Both the position numbers and the translations under genes were made by a program. DNA of 64,000 nt from NCBI RefSeq assembly GCF_041908905.1, contig NZ_JAYREK010000001.1:124001-188000 (forward strand), read 5' to 3'. Below, piece by piece: positions 11,066 through 19,294 of the stretch. Origin of the DNA: Zoogloea sp041908905 (GTDB lineage: Bacteria > Pseudomonadota > Gammaproteobacteria > Burkholderiales > Rhodocyclaceae). How positions within the stretch are numbered: position 1 is the first letter of the stretch; the number at the start of each line of letters is the position of its first letter. The notes beneath the pieces are model-generated. The model was not told where the DNA came from. It was given only the letters and a program-made list of their open reading frames with translations, and did not search any database.

Positions 11066-11071
11066 TATAAT
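11066..11071 (+). promoter_or_regulatory. -10 element upstream of psd
   Basis: A consensus TATAAT stands 33 bases before the GTG start of psd. No good -35 box was seen at the expected distance. Confidence 0.45.
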
Positions 11072-11104
11072 CCCTGCCCTTCGCCACCGCCGCCAGGATT
11101 CCCC

Positions 11105-11959
11105 GTGTCCGACCGCCTCAAAGTCACCGCCCAATACATCCTTCCCAAGCAGGCGCTCACCGTGCTGGCCGGCAAGCTGGCCGGCGCCCGGGCCGGCGGC
11201 CTGACGACGAGCGTGATCCGCTGGTTCGTCGGCCGCTACGGCGTGAACATGGCCGAGGCCGCCAACCCCGACATCGCCAGCTACCCCAGCTTCAACGAAT
11301 TCTTCACCCGCCCCCTCAAGCCGGGCGCCCGCCCGCTGGCCCGCGCCGACTACGTCTGCCCCGTCGACGGCGCGATCAGCCAGTTCGGCCGCATCGAGCG
11401 CGACCAGATCTTCCAGGCCAAGGGCCACCGCTACTCCACCCACGCGCTGGTCGGCGGCGACCGCGACCTGGCGGTGCAGTTCCAGGACGGCGAGTTCGCC
11501 ACCCTCTACCTCAGCCCGCGGGACTACCACCGCATCCACATGCCCTGCGACGGCCGGCTCACGCGGATGATCCACGTCCCCGGCGAGCTGTTCTCGGTGA
11601 ACCCCGCCACCGCACGCGGCGTGCCCGGCCTGTTCGCCCGCAACGAGCGCGTGGTGTGCGTCTTCGAGAACGAGGACGGCCCCTTCGTGCTCACCCTGGT
11701 GGGCGCCACCATCGTCGGCAGCATGGCCACCGTGTGGCACGGGCAGGTCAATCCGCCGCGGCCGGGCAAGATCCGCGAATGGGACTACGCCCCCGGCAAG
11801 GTCACCCTCAGGAAGGGTGACGAGATGGGCCGCTTCCTGCTCGGCTCCACGGTGGTGATGCTGTTCCCCAAGCGGCGCCTCCGCTTCAACCCCGACTGGG
11901 CTCCGGCCCGGCCGATCCGGATGGGCGAGGCGATGGGCAGCCGGATCACCCCGGGCTGA
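11105..11959 (+). CDS. psd: Phosphatidylserine decarboxylase
   Basis: 284 aa, normal for the proteobacterial type I enzyme. It shows the FTRPLKPGARP segment, the YLSPRDYHRIHMP motif with catalytic His, and the self-cleavage motif LGST, in which S248 becomes the pyruvoyl group. It converts phosphatidylserine to phosphatidylethanolamine at the inner membrane. GTG at 11105 is the only start that gives the expected N-terminus. It has its own -10 element, and no terminator separates it from the following MFS gene. Confidence 0.94.
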   Translation: MSDRLKVTAQYILPKQALTVLAGKLAGARAGGLTTSVIRWFVGRYGVNMAEAANPDIASYPSFNEFFTRPLKPGARPLARADYVCPVDGAISQFGRIERDQIFQAKGHRYSTHALVGGDRDLAVQFQDGEFATLYLSPRDYHRIHMPCDGRLTRMIHVPGELFSVNPATARGVPGLFARNERVVCVFENEDGPFVLTLVGATIVGSMATVWHGQVNPPRPGKIREWDYAPGKVTLRKGDEMGRFLLGSTVVMLFPKRRLRFNPDWAPARPIRMGEAMGSRITPG

Positions 11960-12024
11960 GCCCCCCGCCGGGCCACCGCCCGGCCCTCCCCCCTGCAACG
12001 CGCCACCCTGCCCCCGGAGGCTCC

Positions 12025-13182
12025 ATGCGCCCGCTGCCCGTGATCGTCGTCGCCCAGCTCTTCGGCACCTCGCTGTGGTTCTCGGCCAACGCCGCCGGGG
12101 CCGACCTGATGGCCGCCTGGGGCCTGCAGCCGGCCGACCTGGGGCGGCTCACCAACGCGGTGCAGCTCGGCTTCATCCTCGGCACCCTCGGCTTCTCCCT
12201 CAGCGGCCTCGCCGACCGCTTCGCCGCCAGCCGCATCTTCGCCGTCTGCGCGCTGCTCGGCGCCGCCGCCAACGCCGCCTTCGCGCTCCTCGCCGGCGGC
12301 ATGGACAGCGCCCTCGCGCTGCGCTTCGCGGTCGGGCTGGCACTGGCCGGGGTCTACCCGCTGGGCATGAAGCTGGTCGTCAGCTGGGTGCCCACCCAGG
12401 CCGGCTCTGCGCTGGCCTGGCTGGTGGGCATGCTCACCCTCGGCACCGCGCTGCCCCACGGGGTGCGCTTCCTCGACCCCGGCTGGGGCTGGCAAGCCAC
12501 GGTGCTGGTGTCATCGGGGCTGGCGCTGCTGGCCGCCGCCCTCATCGCCCGCCTCGGTGACGGCCCCCACCTGCAGCGCAAGGCCGGCACGCCACCGCTG
12601 CGCCTCGGCCGCGTGCTGATGACCTTCGCCGACCCGCGCTTCCGTGCCTCGGCCTGCGGCTACTTCGGCCACCAGTGGGAGCTGTACGCCTTCTGGACCC
12701 TCGTGCCGCTGCTGGTCGGGCAGGTGGCCGGCGGCAAGGTGTCGGGCCCGGCCTTCGCGGTGATCGCCATCGGCGCTATCGGCTGCGTGGCCGGCGGCTT
12801 CGCCAGCCGGCGCTTCGGCAGCGCCCGGGTCGCCGCGCTGGCGCTGGCCACCTCGGCCGCCTGCTGCGCGGTCTATCCGCTGCTGGCCGGCAGTGCGGAG
12901 TGGCTGCTCGGCGCGCTGATGCTGGTGTGGGGCGCCAGCGTGGTGGCCGACTCGCCCCACTTCTCGGCCATGTCGGCCAAGGCCTGCCCGCCGGAGATCG
13001 TCGGCAGCGCGCTGGCCTTCCAGAACGCCATCGGCTTCGCCATCACGATGGCCTCGATCGCCCTCGCCACCCGCCTGTGGCCCACGCTGCACGAACAGGT
13101 GGCCTGGCTGCTGCTGCCCGGTCCGCTGCTCGGCCTCGCCGCCCTGTGGCCGCTGTGGAAGCCGGGCGCCCAGATCCGTTGA
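12025..13182 (+). CDS. MFS transporter
   Basis: 385 aa, about 12 hydrophobic helices in two halves. It opens with LPVIVVAQLFGTSLWFSANA, and a loop with SLSGLADRFAASRI occupies the place of the MFS motif between helices 2 and 3. It transports a small molecule across the inner membrane; the substrate is not deducible. A GGAGG-like site precedes the ATG. The next gene begins 19 bases after its stop, consistent with an operon. Confidence 0.85.
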   Translation: MRPLPVIVVAQLFGTSLWFSANAAGADLMAAWGLQPADLGRLTNAVQLGFILGTLGFSLSGLADRFAASRIFAVCALLGAAANAAFALLAGGMDSALALRFAVGLALAGVYPLGMKLVVSWVPTQAGSALAWLVGMLTLGTALPHGVRFLDPGWGWQATVLVSSGLALLAAALIARLGDGPHLQRKAGTPPLRLGRVLMTFADPRFRASACGYFGHQWELYAFWTLVPLLVGQVAGGKVSGPAFAVIAIGAIGCVAGGFASRRFGSARVAALALATSAACCAVYPLLAGSAEWLLGALMLVWGASVVADSPHFSAMSAKACPPEIVGSALAFQNAIGFAITMASIALATRLWPTLHEQVAWLLLPGPLLGLAALWPLWKPGAQIR

Positions 13183-13201
13183 AACACCCACCGACACGCC
13201 C

Positions 13202-14092
13202 ATGATCCCGATCCGCTACGTCGAGCCCGTCTACCGCCCGCCCTCCGAGGCGCAATCGCTGATCCTGCCCGTCACCGACGGCTGCTCGTGGAACCGCTGC
13301 ACCTTCTGCGAGATGTACACCGCCCCGCAGAAAGCCTTCCGCGCCCGCGGCGAGGACGAGGTGCTCGACAGCATCCGCCGCACCGGCGCCCTTTACGGCA
13401 GCCAGGTCCGCCGGGTCTTCCTGGCCGACGGCGACGCGCTGGTGCTGCCGACGCGGCGCCTGCTCGCCATCCTGGAGGCGATCCGCGCACACATGCCGTC
13501 GGTGCATCGGGTGTCGAGCTACTGCCTGGCCCGCAACCTCAAGAAGAAGAGCGTCGCCGAACTCATCCAGCTACGCGAGGCCGGCCTGGCGATGGCCTAC
13601 CTGGGCGCCGAATCCGGCGACGACGAGGTGCTCGCCAAGGTGAGCAAGGGCGAAACCTTCGAGACCACCCGCGACGCCCTCGACAAGCTCGGCGCGGCCG
13701 GCATCACCCGCTCGGTGATGATCCTCAACGGCCTCGGCGGCCAGCAGCTCAGCGCCCAGCACGCCGACCACTCCGCCCGCCTCGCCAACGCCACCCAGCC
13801 CGAATATTTGTCGACGCTGGTGGTCAGCTTCCCCCACGGCGAGGCGCGCTTCCGCGCCGGCTTCCCCGAGTGGGAGCCCCTCGACCAGCACGGGCTGTTC
13901 GTCGAGATGGAGCGCTTTTTGTCGCAGCTGGAACTCACCCGCACCGTGTTCAGATCGGATCACGCCAGCAACATCCTGGTCCTGAAGGGCACCCTCGGCG
14001 CCGACAAGGCGCGACTGCTGGAACAGGTGCGCCAGGCCATCGCCACGCCCGAGGCCGCCCGGCTCCGGCCGGAGTGGGCGCGGGGGCTGTAG
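13202..14092 (+). CDS. Radical SAM protein
   Basis: 296 aa. The cluster-binding Cys residues are C28, C33 and C36 (CSWNRCTFC), a CX4CX2C spacing rather than the classic CX3CX2C. The same spacing is seen in a group of uncharacterised COG1032-type Fe-S oxidoreductases. LGAESGDDEVL is the typical mid-barrel motif. It should cleave S-adenosylmethionine to start a radical reaction on an unknown substrate. It lies immediately downstream of the MFS gene. Confidence 0.88.
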   Translation: MIPIRYVEPVYRPPSEAQSLILPVTDGCSWNRCTFCEMYTAPQKAFRARGEDEVLDSIRRTGALYGSQVRRVFLADGDALVLPTRRLLAILEAIRAHMPSVHRVSSYCLARNLKKKSVAELIQLREAGLAMAYLGAESGDDEVLAKVSKGETFETTRDALDKLGAAGITRSVMILNGLGGQQLSAQHADHSARLANATQPEYLSTLVVSFPHGEARFRAGFPEWEPLDQHGLFVEMERFLSQLELTRTVFRSDHASNILVLKGTLGADKARLLEQVRQAIATPEAARLRPEWARGL

Positions 14093-14168
14093 CGGGCGGC
14101 CCGGATGGCCCACAGCCGGGTCTGTCACCGATGCTATCCTTACAGGGCTTGAAACAAGGAGTCCGGCC

Positions 14169-14609
14169 ATGAACGCTTACGACAAAGACATCAACGCCTG
14201 GGCCCAGGAACAGGCTCGGCTGTTGCGTGCCGGGCGCTTCGAGATGCTCGACATCGAACACATCGCCGGGGAGATCGAAGACGTGGGCAAGAGCGAACAA
14301 CGCGAACTCGCGAGCCGCATGGCCGTCCTGCTGGCGCACCTGCTGAAGTGGCAATACCAGCCCGAACGCCGCGGCGCGAGCTGGGAGAAGACCATCAAGG
14401 CCCAGCGCAAGGAGATCGCCTACGCCCTCGACGAATCGCCGAGCCTCGCGCCCAAGCTGCAGGAGCCCCGCTGGCTCGACATGGTGTGGGCGCGGGCGGT
14501 GGCCCAGGCCGTCGGCGAGACCGGGCTGGACTGCTTCCCGGAAGAATGCCCGTGGGCGATAGCTGACGAAGTGCTGGCCCAAAGCTGGCTGCCTGCGGCC
14601 TCGCGGTAA
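14169..14609 (+). CDS. DUF29 family protein
   Basis: 146 aa with the family pattern: an N-terminal DINAWAQEQARLLRAG helix, DIEHIAGEIEDVGKSEQREL in the middle and a C-terminal CPWAIADEVL. All-helical and cytosolic, of unknown function. DUF29 genes are widespread in cyanobacteria and proteobacteria, often in several copies. A -10-like TATCCT (14135-14140) and an AAGGAG ribosome-binding site precede the ATG. Confidence 0.85.
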   Translation: MNAYDKDINAWAQEQARLLRAGRFEMLDIEHIAGEIEDVGKSEQRELASRMAVLLAHLLKWQYQPERRGASWEKTIKAQRKEIAYALDESPSLAPKLQEPRWLDMVWARAVAQAVGETGLDCFPEECPWAIADEVLAQSWLPAASR

Positions 14610-14635
14610 GCGAACGCCCAAGGAAACGCCGGCCT

Positions 14636-14690
14636 GCCCCAAGTTTCCTTTGGCCCCCTCGGGGGGGAAGGCTGGGCGCAGCCCAACCCC
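14636..14690. repeat. Dispersed intergenic repeat, copy 1
   Basis: Contains CCCCAAG, then GCCCCCTCGGGGGGG (a perfect dyad around TCG) and AAGGC. A second copy with the same order of elements lies at 57062-57108 between livH and livM. It fills the gap between the convergent DUF29 and J-domain genes. Confidence 0.55.
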
Positions 14691-14698
14691 GGAGACGC

Positions 14699-15838
14699 TC
14701 AGAACGGAAACCCGCTCCACGCCTCCTGCCGGCGGGCGGGACGGATGCCCTTCAACCACGCCTTCAGGGCCTTGAGGTCGGCGCTGATCGCCAGTTCGCC
14801 CTCCAGGCGGCGGATCTCACCGTCCAGCGTGGCCACGTCGGCCTCCACGCACTGCAGGAGCAGCTTGGGCGTCATCCGCCCGCGCAGGTGCAGCTGCTGG
14901 CGCAGGCCGTGCTCGATGCCGAAAATCTCCATCTCCAGATCCTGCAGCTGGGCGCGCAGGATCTGGTGGTAGCGCTTCAGCCGCTGCGGTGCCAGCCCGG
15001 CCAGGTGGGCGCTGTCGATCTGCTCGATCTCGATCTGCAGCTCCAGCAGCTGCAACAGGTTGTTGGCCTGGTAGGCCTCGTTCACCCGCTGCATCAGCGC
15101 CGTCTTGCGCTGCCGCTCGGCCGGGTCGGGCTCCCGGTCAGGGTGAAGCGCGCTCGCCAGCTTGCGGTACACCTCGCGCACCGTCTGGCTCATCGCCTTC
15201 TCGTCGGCGGCCAGGCGCGCCTCGCGGGCCTGCTGGTGGCCCGACGGGCGGCGGGGCGGCGCGTCGAAGGGCGCATCGTCGCCGTCCTCGCCGGCGGACC
15301 CGGCCCGGGCACGCACCTGGGCCTCCACGTGGGCCGCCACCGCCTCGGGCGAGCGCATGTCCACGTCGTCGCCCAGCTCGACCCCGAAGAGCCCCGCCAG
15401 CATGGCCTTGAGGTCGGCGTCGGCGGCCTCCTCCTCGGCGTCGTAATCGGTCTCGCCGTGCTGGTTGTAGAGGGCCTTCATCTCCGCGTCGTCGCGGGCC
15501 TCCAGCACGCTGGCCGCCAGCTCGACGATCAGCAGCGACAGCTTGCGCCGCTCGGCCGCGGTCACCCCCTTCTGGCCGTGGGCCGCGTGCAGCGCCTGGG
15601 CCAGCCCGACCTGCAGGTCGGCCTGGCGCGCCTCGCGGGGCTCCAGCTCGCCCGCACAACGGCGGCGGAACACCTCGAGCGCCTCACGCCACCCGGCCAG
15701 CTTCCTGCGCGCCTTGTCGAGCTTGGCAAGCAGATTGTTGAAGGCCTTCTGCTCCTTGCTGAGGGGCGCCTCGCTGGCGGTGAGGACCAGGCCGGTGATG
15801 GCCGGAGCGGAATCGTCGGGGAAGAGAGAATGCGTCAT
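14699..15838 (-). CDS. J-domain (DnaJ-like) protein
   Basis: 379 aa from ATG at 15838 (MTHSLFPDD). The N-terminal two thirds are helical and charged, with a coiled-coil-like stretch and an acidic linker (about 125-200). A J-domain-like segment near 215-275 holds the HPD tripeptide at 232-234, the part that stimulates DnaK-type ATPases. A long helix follows. No Gly/Phe region or zinc-binding Cys are present, so it is a specialised co-chaperone rather than DnaJ. The client is unknown. Confidence 0.82.
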   Translation of the reverse strand: MTHSLFPDDSAPAITGLVLTASEAPLSKEQKAFNNLLAKLDKARRKLAGWREALEVFRRRCAGELEPREARQADLQVGLAQALHAAHGQKGVTAAERRKLSLLIVELAASVLEARDDAEMKALYNQHGETDYDAEEEAADADLKAMLAGLFGVELGDDVDMRSPEAVAAHVEAQVRARAGSAGEDGDDAPFDAPPRRPSGHQQAREARLAADEKAMSQTVREVYRKLASALHPDREPDPAERQRKTALMQRVNEAYQANNLLQLLELQIEIEQIDSAHLAGLAPQRLKRYHQILRAQLQDLEMEIFGIEHGLRQQLHLRGRMTPKLLLQCVEADVATLDGEIRRLEGELAISADLKALKAWLKGIRPARRQEAWSGFPF

Positions 15839-15921
15839 CGCGATGGGATAAGAGCCACGGGGCGGATGGGGCCAGGCCACCGCGGCGCGGCGAATGGAAG
15901 GCCCTTGAGAATCGGCCGCGT

Positions 15922-15927
15922 ATTTTA
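15922..15927 (-). promoter_or_regulatory. -10 element of the J-domain gene
   Basis: On the minus strand TAAAAT follows TTGCGC almost directly. Transcription would start near 15915 and give a leader of about 77 bases. No clear -35 was found. Confidence 0.4.
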
Positions 15928-16303
15928 GCGCAAGCGCGCCGCGGCCTCACGGGCGCGCGGTATTTGCTCGATGACGCGGGCGGTTGCCAGCATCACCCCA
16001 TCCACATGGCGGCCCAGGCGTTTCTGGCGTCCATCAGCAAGGCTCCGAGCGCGAAAATTCTGACAGGCGCGGACTGGCCGGGCGCCGGCTCGACAAGCAG
16101 ATCCCCATCGCTGTCGGGCCCCGCGTCGCCCCGAACACCTTGATCGAACGCAGGCCATGGCGGCGGGCCAGGGCGAGCTTCGGGACGATGGGCTTACATG
16201 ACGCCATGCATAGCGGCGGAAAAAGGATGGGGCTCGGCTTCATTCTTACCGGCGCGCAGGGCGGGCGCAGCATAATCACCCCCCCATTCCGAGCACCGCC
16301 CCC
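15928..16303. other. Gap between the J-domain gene and yjbQ
   Basis: About 375 bases with no convincing gene on either strand. The only signal seen is CATAAT at 16271-16276, a possible -10 box for yjbQ. Confidence 0.4.
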
Positions 16304-16717
16304 ATGCCCCACCAGACCCTCCTCACCTTCACCACCCGCCCCCGCGCCACCCTCGACATCACCGCCGACGTGGCCGCCGCGGTGCGCGCCGCGGGCCTGC
16401 GCTGCGGGCTGGCCCATGTCTTCGTGCAGCACACCAGCTGCTCGCTGCTGATCACCGAGAACGCCGACCCGGACGTGCGGCGGGATCTGGAGACGGTCTT
16501 CGCCCGCCTCGCGCCGGACGGCGACCCGGCCTACCGGCACGACCTGGAGGGCGACGACGACATGGCGGCCCACGCCCGCAGCGTGCTGTCGGGCCCCGGC
16601 CTGACGATCCCGGTGGGCGACGGGCGCCTGCTGCTGGGCACCTGGCAGGGGATCTTCCTGTGGGAGCACCGCGCGGCGAGCCACGCGCGGCGGGTGGTGG
16701 TGACGGTGCTGGGCTGA
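16304..16717 (+). CDS. yjbQ: YjbQ family protein (UPF0047, secondary thiamine-phosphate synthase)
   Basis: 137 aa, the full usual length. Conserved features include AHVFVQHTSCSLLITENADPDVRRDLE in pieces, the AHARSVLSGPGLTIPVGDGRLLLGTWQGIFL core, and the closing HARRVVVTVLG. Members form trimers and have a weak thiamine-phosphate synthase activity. The true role is uncertain. It stands alone between two unrelated genes. Confidence 0.92.
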   Translation: MPHQTLLTFTTRPRATLDITADVAAAVRAAGLRCGLAHVFVQHTSCSLLITENADPDVRRDLETVFARLAPDGDPAYRHDLEGDDDMAAHARSVLSGPGLTIPVGDGRLLLGTWQGIFLWEHRAASHARRVVVTVLG

Positions 16718-16843
16718 GCCCGCCCGTTCCACCCCCGCCCCCAAGCCGATCACGGCCGCCGGGGCCCACCGATGCTATGCTCGCCGGGTCCGCCGCCGGA
16801 GCCGCCGCCCCGGCGGCCCTGCCGCTTTCCGGAGCCCGGTTCC

Positions 16844-18778
16844 ATGAAACACGAATTCACCCTGCGCACCCTCGGTGCCGCCATCGGCCTGGCGCTGGCT
16901 GCGCCGGCCCTGTTCGCCCAGACGCCCACCGCGGCGCCCAAGCCCGTCACCGCCCCGCCGGCTGCCGCGAAGCCTGCGCCCGCGCCCGTCACCACCCCCG
17001 CCGTGGCCCCGGCCAAGCCGGCCACGACGCCGGCGGCCCCAGCCACCGGCGCCACACCGGCCACCGGTACCGCCCCCACCGGGTCGGCCGCGCCCGCCGA
17101 CCCCAACGCCCCGCCGCCGGCACCGCCCCCGCCGCCGTTGTCCGACATCATCTTCACCAACGGCGACGTGGTGACCCTCGACGACAAGCGCCCGGCGGCC
17201 CAGGCGGTGGCGATCAAGGGCACCAGGATCGTCGCGGTGGGCAAGGCCAAGGACATCCTGGCGCGCTGGAAGAGCGAGGGCACCGAGGTGGTGGACCTGG
17301 CCGGCAAGACCCTGGTGCCGGGCTTCGTCGATGCCTGGGGCCAGCTGTCGCGGCTGGGGCTGTACTCGGTGGCGGCGCCGCTGCAGCCGCCGCCCGGCGG
17401 CAGCGTGAGCGACATCAACGGCCTCGTCCGCACGCTGCGCGACTGGAGCCGCGGCGACCTGGCCCAGCGCTTCGGCTGGATCATCGGCTACGGCTACGAC
17501 GACAGCCGCCTGCGCGAGCAGCGCCCGCTCACCCGGCAGGACCTCGACGCCGTGTCGGCCGACAAGCCGGTGCTGGTGATCCACCATTCGGGCCGCCAGG
17601 TGGTGCTCAACGGCAAGGCGCTGGAGCTGGCCGGGATCACCCGCGACAGCGCCAACCCGCCCGCCGGCAGCATCGGCCGCTGGCCCGGCTCCAAGGAGCC
17701 CGACGGCGTGCTCGACGGTGCCGCGGCGGCGGCCCTGCTGGGCGCGCTGCCCAGGCTGTCGGCCGACGACCGCCAGGCCCTGATCCAGCAGGGCCAGACC
17801 CTCTACCTGCAGAACGGCTACACCACCGCCGTCGAAGGCCGCGCCACCCCCGACGACCTGGCCCTGTACACCCAGGCCGCCGACACCGGCGCCCTCAAGC
17901 TCGACGTGATGATCTACGCCGACCTGGCCTCCGCCGGCCCGGTCCTCAAGGGCCACAAGAGCGTCGGCCCCAAGTACTACAAGAACCGCCTGCGCCTCGC
18001 GGGCGTCTCGCTGGCCCTCGACGGCGTCGCCGAGGACCGCAGCGCCTGGATGAGCCAGCCCTACCAGCTGCCGCCGCCGGGCAAGCGCAGCGCCTACTCG
18101 GGCTACGCCTGGGCCAGCGACGAGGCGGCCACCGACCTCATCACCCGCGCCTACGCCGGCGGCTGGCAGGTGGCGGTACAGGCCAACGGCGACGCGGCGA
18201 TCGACCAGGCCATCGCCGGCCTGCGCGCTGCCGCAACCAAGCAACCCGGCAAGGGGCGCCAGCCGCTGCTGGTGGGCGCCCAGGCCCTGCGCGACGACCA
18301 GCTCGACGGGCTGAAGGAGGCCGGCGCGGCGGTCAGCTTCGCGCCCCAGCGCCTGGCCCTGTCGCTGGCTGCGCTGAAGGACTACACCCTCGGCCCCGAG
18401 CGCAGCGCCCGCTTCGCCCCGGCGGGCAGCGCCCTCGCCCGCGGCCTGCCGGTGCTGCTCCACGCCGACCCGGCCCGCCTCGACCCCTCGCCCTTCGCGG
18501 TGATGGCCGCGGCGGCGAAGCGCCCGCTGGGCGAAGAGCAGCAGCTCGCCCCCCTCGACGCCCTCAAGGCCGTCACCCTGCAGCCGGCCCGCCAGCTGGG
18601 CGAGGAGAAGGTGAAGGGCAGCATCGCCGCCGGCAAGCTGGCCGACTTCGCGGTGCTCTCCGCCAACCCCCTCAAGACCCCCGCCGACAAGCTCGGCGAG
18701 ATCCGCGTGGTGGGCACCGTGAAGGAAGGCGTCACGGTGTTCAGCAGCAACGAGGGCGGCGTGCCGATCACCCGCTAA
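16844..18778 (+). CDS. Exported amidohydrolase-like protein (YtcJ type) with degenerate metal site
   Basis: 644 aa from ATG at 16844. A signal peptide (about 1-25) leads into a Pro/Ala/Thr-rich linker of some 75 residues and then an amidohydrolase fold (IIFTNGDVVTLDDKRPAAQAVAIKG onward). Typical YtcJ-like enzymes have GFxDxHxH at the end of the first core strand. Here it reads GFVDAWGQL (W165, Q167). The later VxVHAxGD is VAVQANGD (Q446), and the expected EHAQ is VGAQ. Only the late Asp (LHADPARLDPSP) looks kept. It may be an inactive or repurposed, secreted pseudo-hydrolase. Confidence 0.82.
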   Translation: MKHEFTLRTLGAAIGLALAAPALFAQTPTAAPKPVTAPPAAAKPAPAPVTTPAVAPAKPATTPAAPATGATPATGTAPTGSAAPADPNAPPPAPPPPPLSDIIFTNGDVVTLDDKRPAAQAVAIKGTRIVAVGKAKDILARWKSEGTEVVDLAGKTLVPGFVDAWGQLSRLGLYSVAAPLQPPPGGSVSDINGLVRTLRDWSRGDLAQRFGWIIGYGYDDSRLREQRPLTRQDLDAVSADKPVLVIHHSGRQVVLNGKALELAGITRDSANPPAGSIGRWPGSKEPDGVLDGAAAAALLGALPRLSADDRQALIQQGQTLYLQNGYTTAVEGRATPDDLALYTQAADTGALKLDVMIYADLASAGPVLKGHKSVGPKYYKNRLRLAGVSLALDGVAEDRSAWMSQPYQLPPPGKRSAYSGYAWASDEAATDLITRAYAGGWQVAVQANGDAAIDQAIAGLRAAATKQPGKGRQPLLVGAQALRDDQLDGLKEAGAAVSFAPQRLALSLAALKDYTLGPERSARFAPAGSALARGLPVLLHADPARLDPSPFAVMAAAAKRPLGEEQQLAPLDALKAVTLQPARQLGEEKVKGSIAAGKLADFAVLSANPLKTPADKLGEIRVVGTVKEGVTVFSSNEGGVPITR

Positions 18779-18851
18779 GGGCAGGCTGCGCTGCGCCACC
18801 GGCCCTCCGGGCACCGGACTCGGCGCACGAAGCCCGGCCGCCATCGCCCGG

Positions 18852-18894
18852 AGCAGCAATCGCGCGCCTGAAGGATGCGAGATTGCTGCTTTTT
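18852..18894 (+). terminator. Terminator after the amidohydrolase-like gene
   Basis: AGCAGCAATC (18852-18861) pairs with GATTGCTGCT (18881-18890) across a 19-base loop, followed by a T-run. The loop and right arm are part of the tandem repeat that follows. Confidence 0.6.
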
Positions 18895-19110
18895 CAGTCG
18901 ATGGACCACACCGGGAACCCCGACCTCGGCCCTCCGGGCTCCGGCATCCCGGCTCGACGCTCCGATCGCGCACCAACAAGATGCGCCATCGCTGCTTTTT
19001 TGATCGACGGACCACCTCGCGAGCCCCGACCCCGGACCTCCGGGCTCCGGCACCTCAGCTCGACGCTCCGAGCCCGCGTCCAAGAGATGCGTGCTCGGCC
19101 CTTTTCAGCT
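18871..19110. repeat. Tandem imperfect repeats of about 105 bp
   Basis: Two full units and part of a third, beginning at about 18871, 18978 and 19082. Each starts with AAGATGCG or a variant, then (A)TYGCTGCTTTTT, TCGAYGGACCAC, CCTCCGGGCTCCGG and GCTCGACGCTCCGA. They fill most of the 516-base gap between the amidohydrolase-like and flavoprotein genes. No reading frame is conserved between units. The T-runs make each unit resemble a terminator. Confidence 0.7.
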
Positions 19111-19294
19111 CGCGATCTCCGCCTCGCGGGTCGGGGCTGGCCCGCCAGGGCACGCCCACAGCCCCGCCTGCAACGCGATCGCGCCACGCCACGCTCGCCC
19201 GACCGGCCCTGACGGCCCCCCCCCCACGATTGCCCCCACCCTCCCCGGGACGAAGCCCTACAATCGCGCCTGCTTCCAACCCGCCCTGCGCCCC

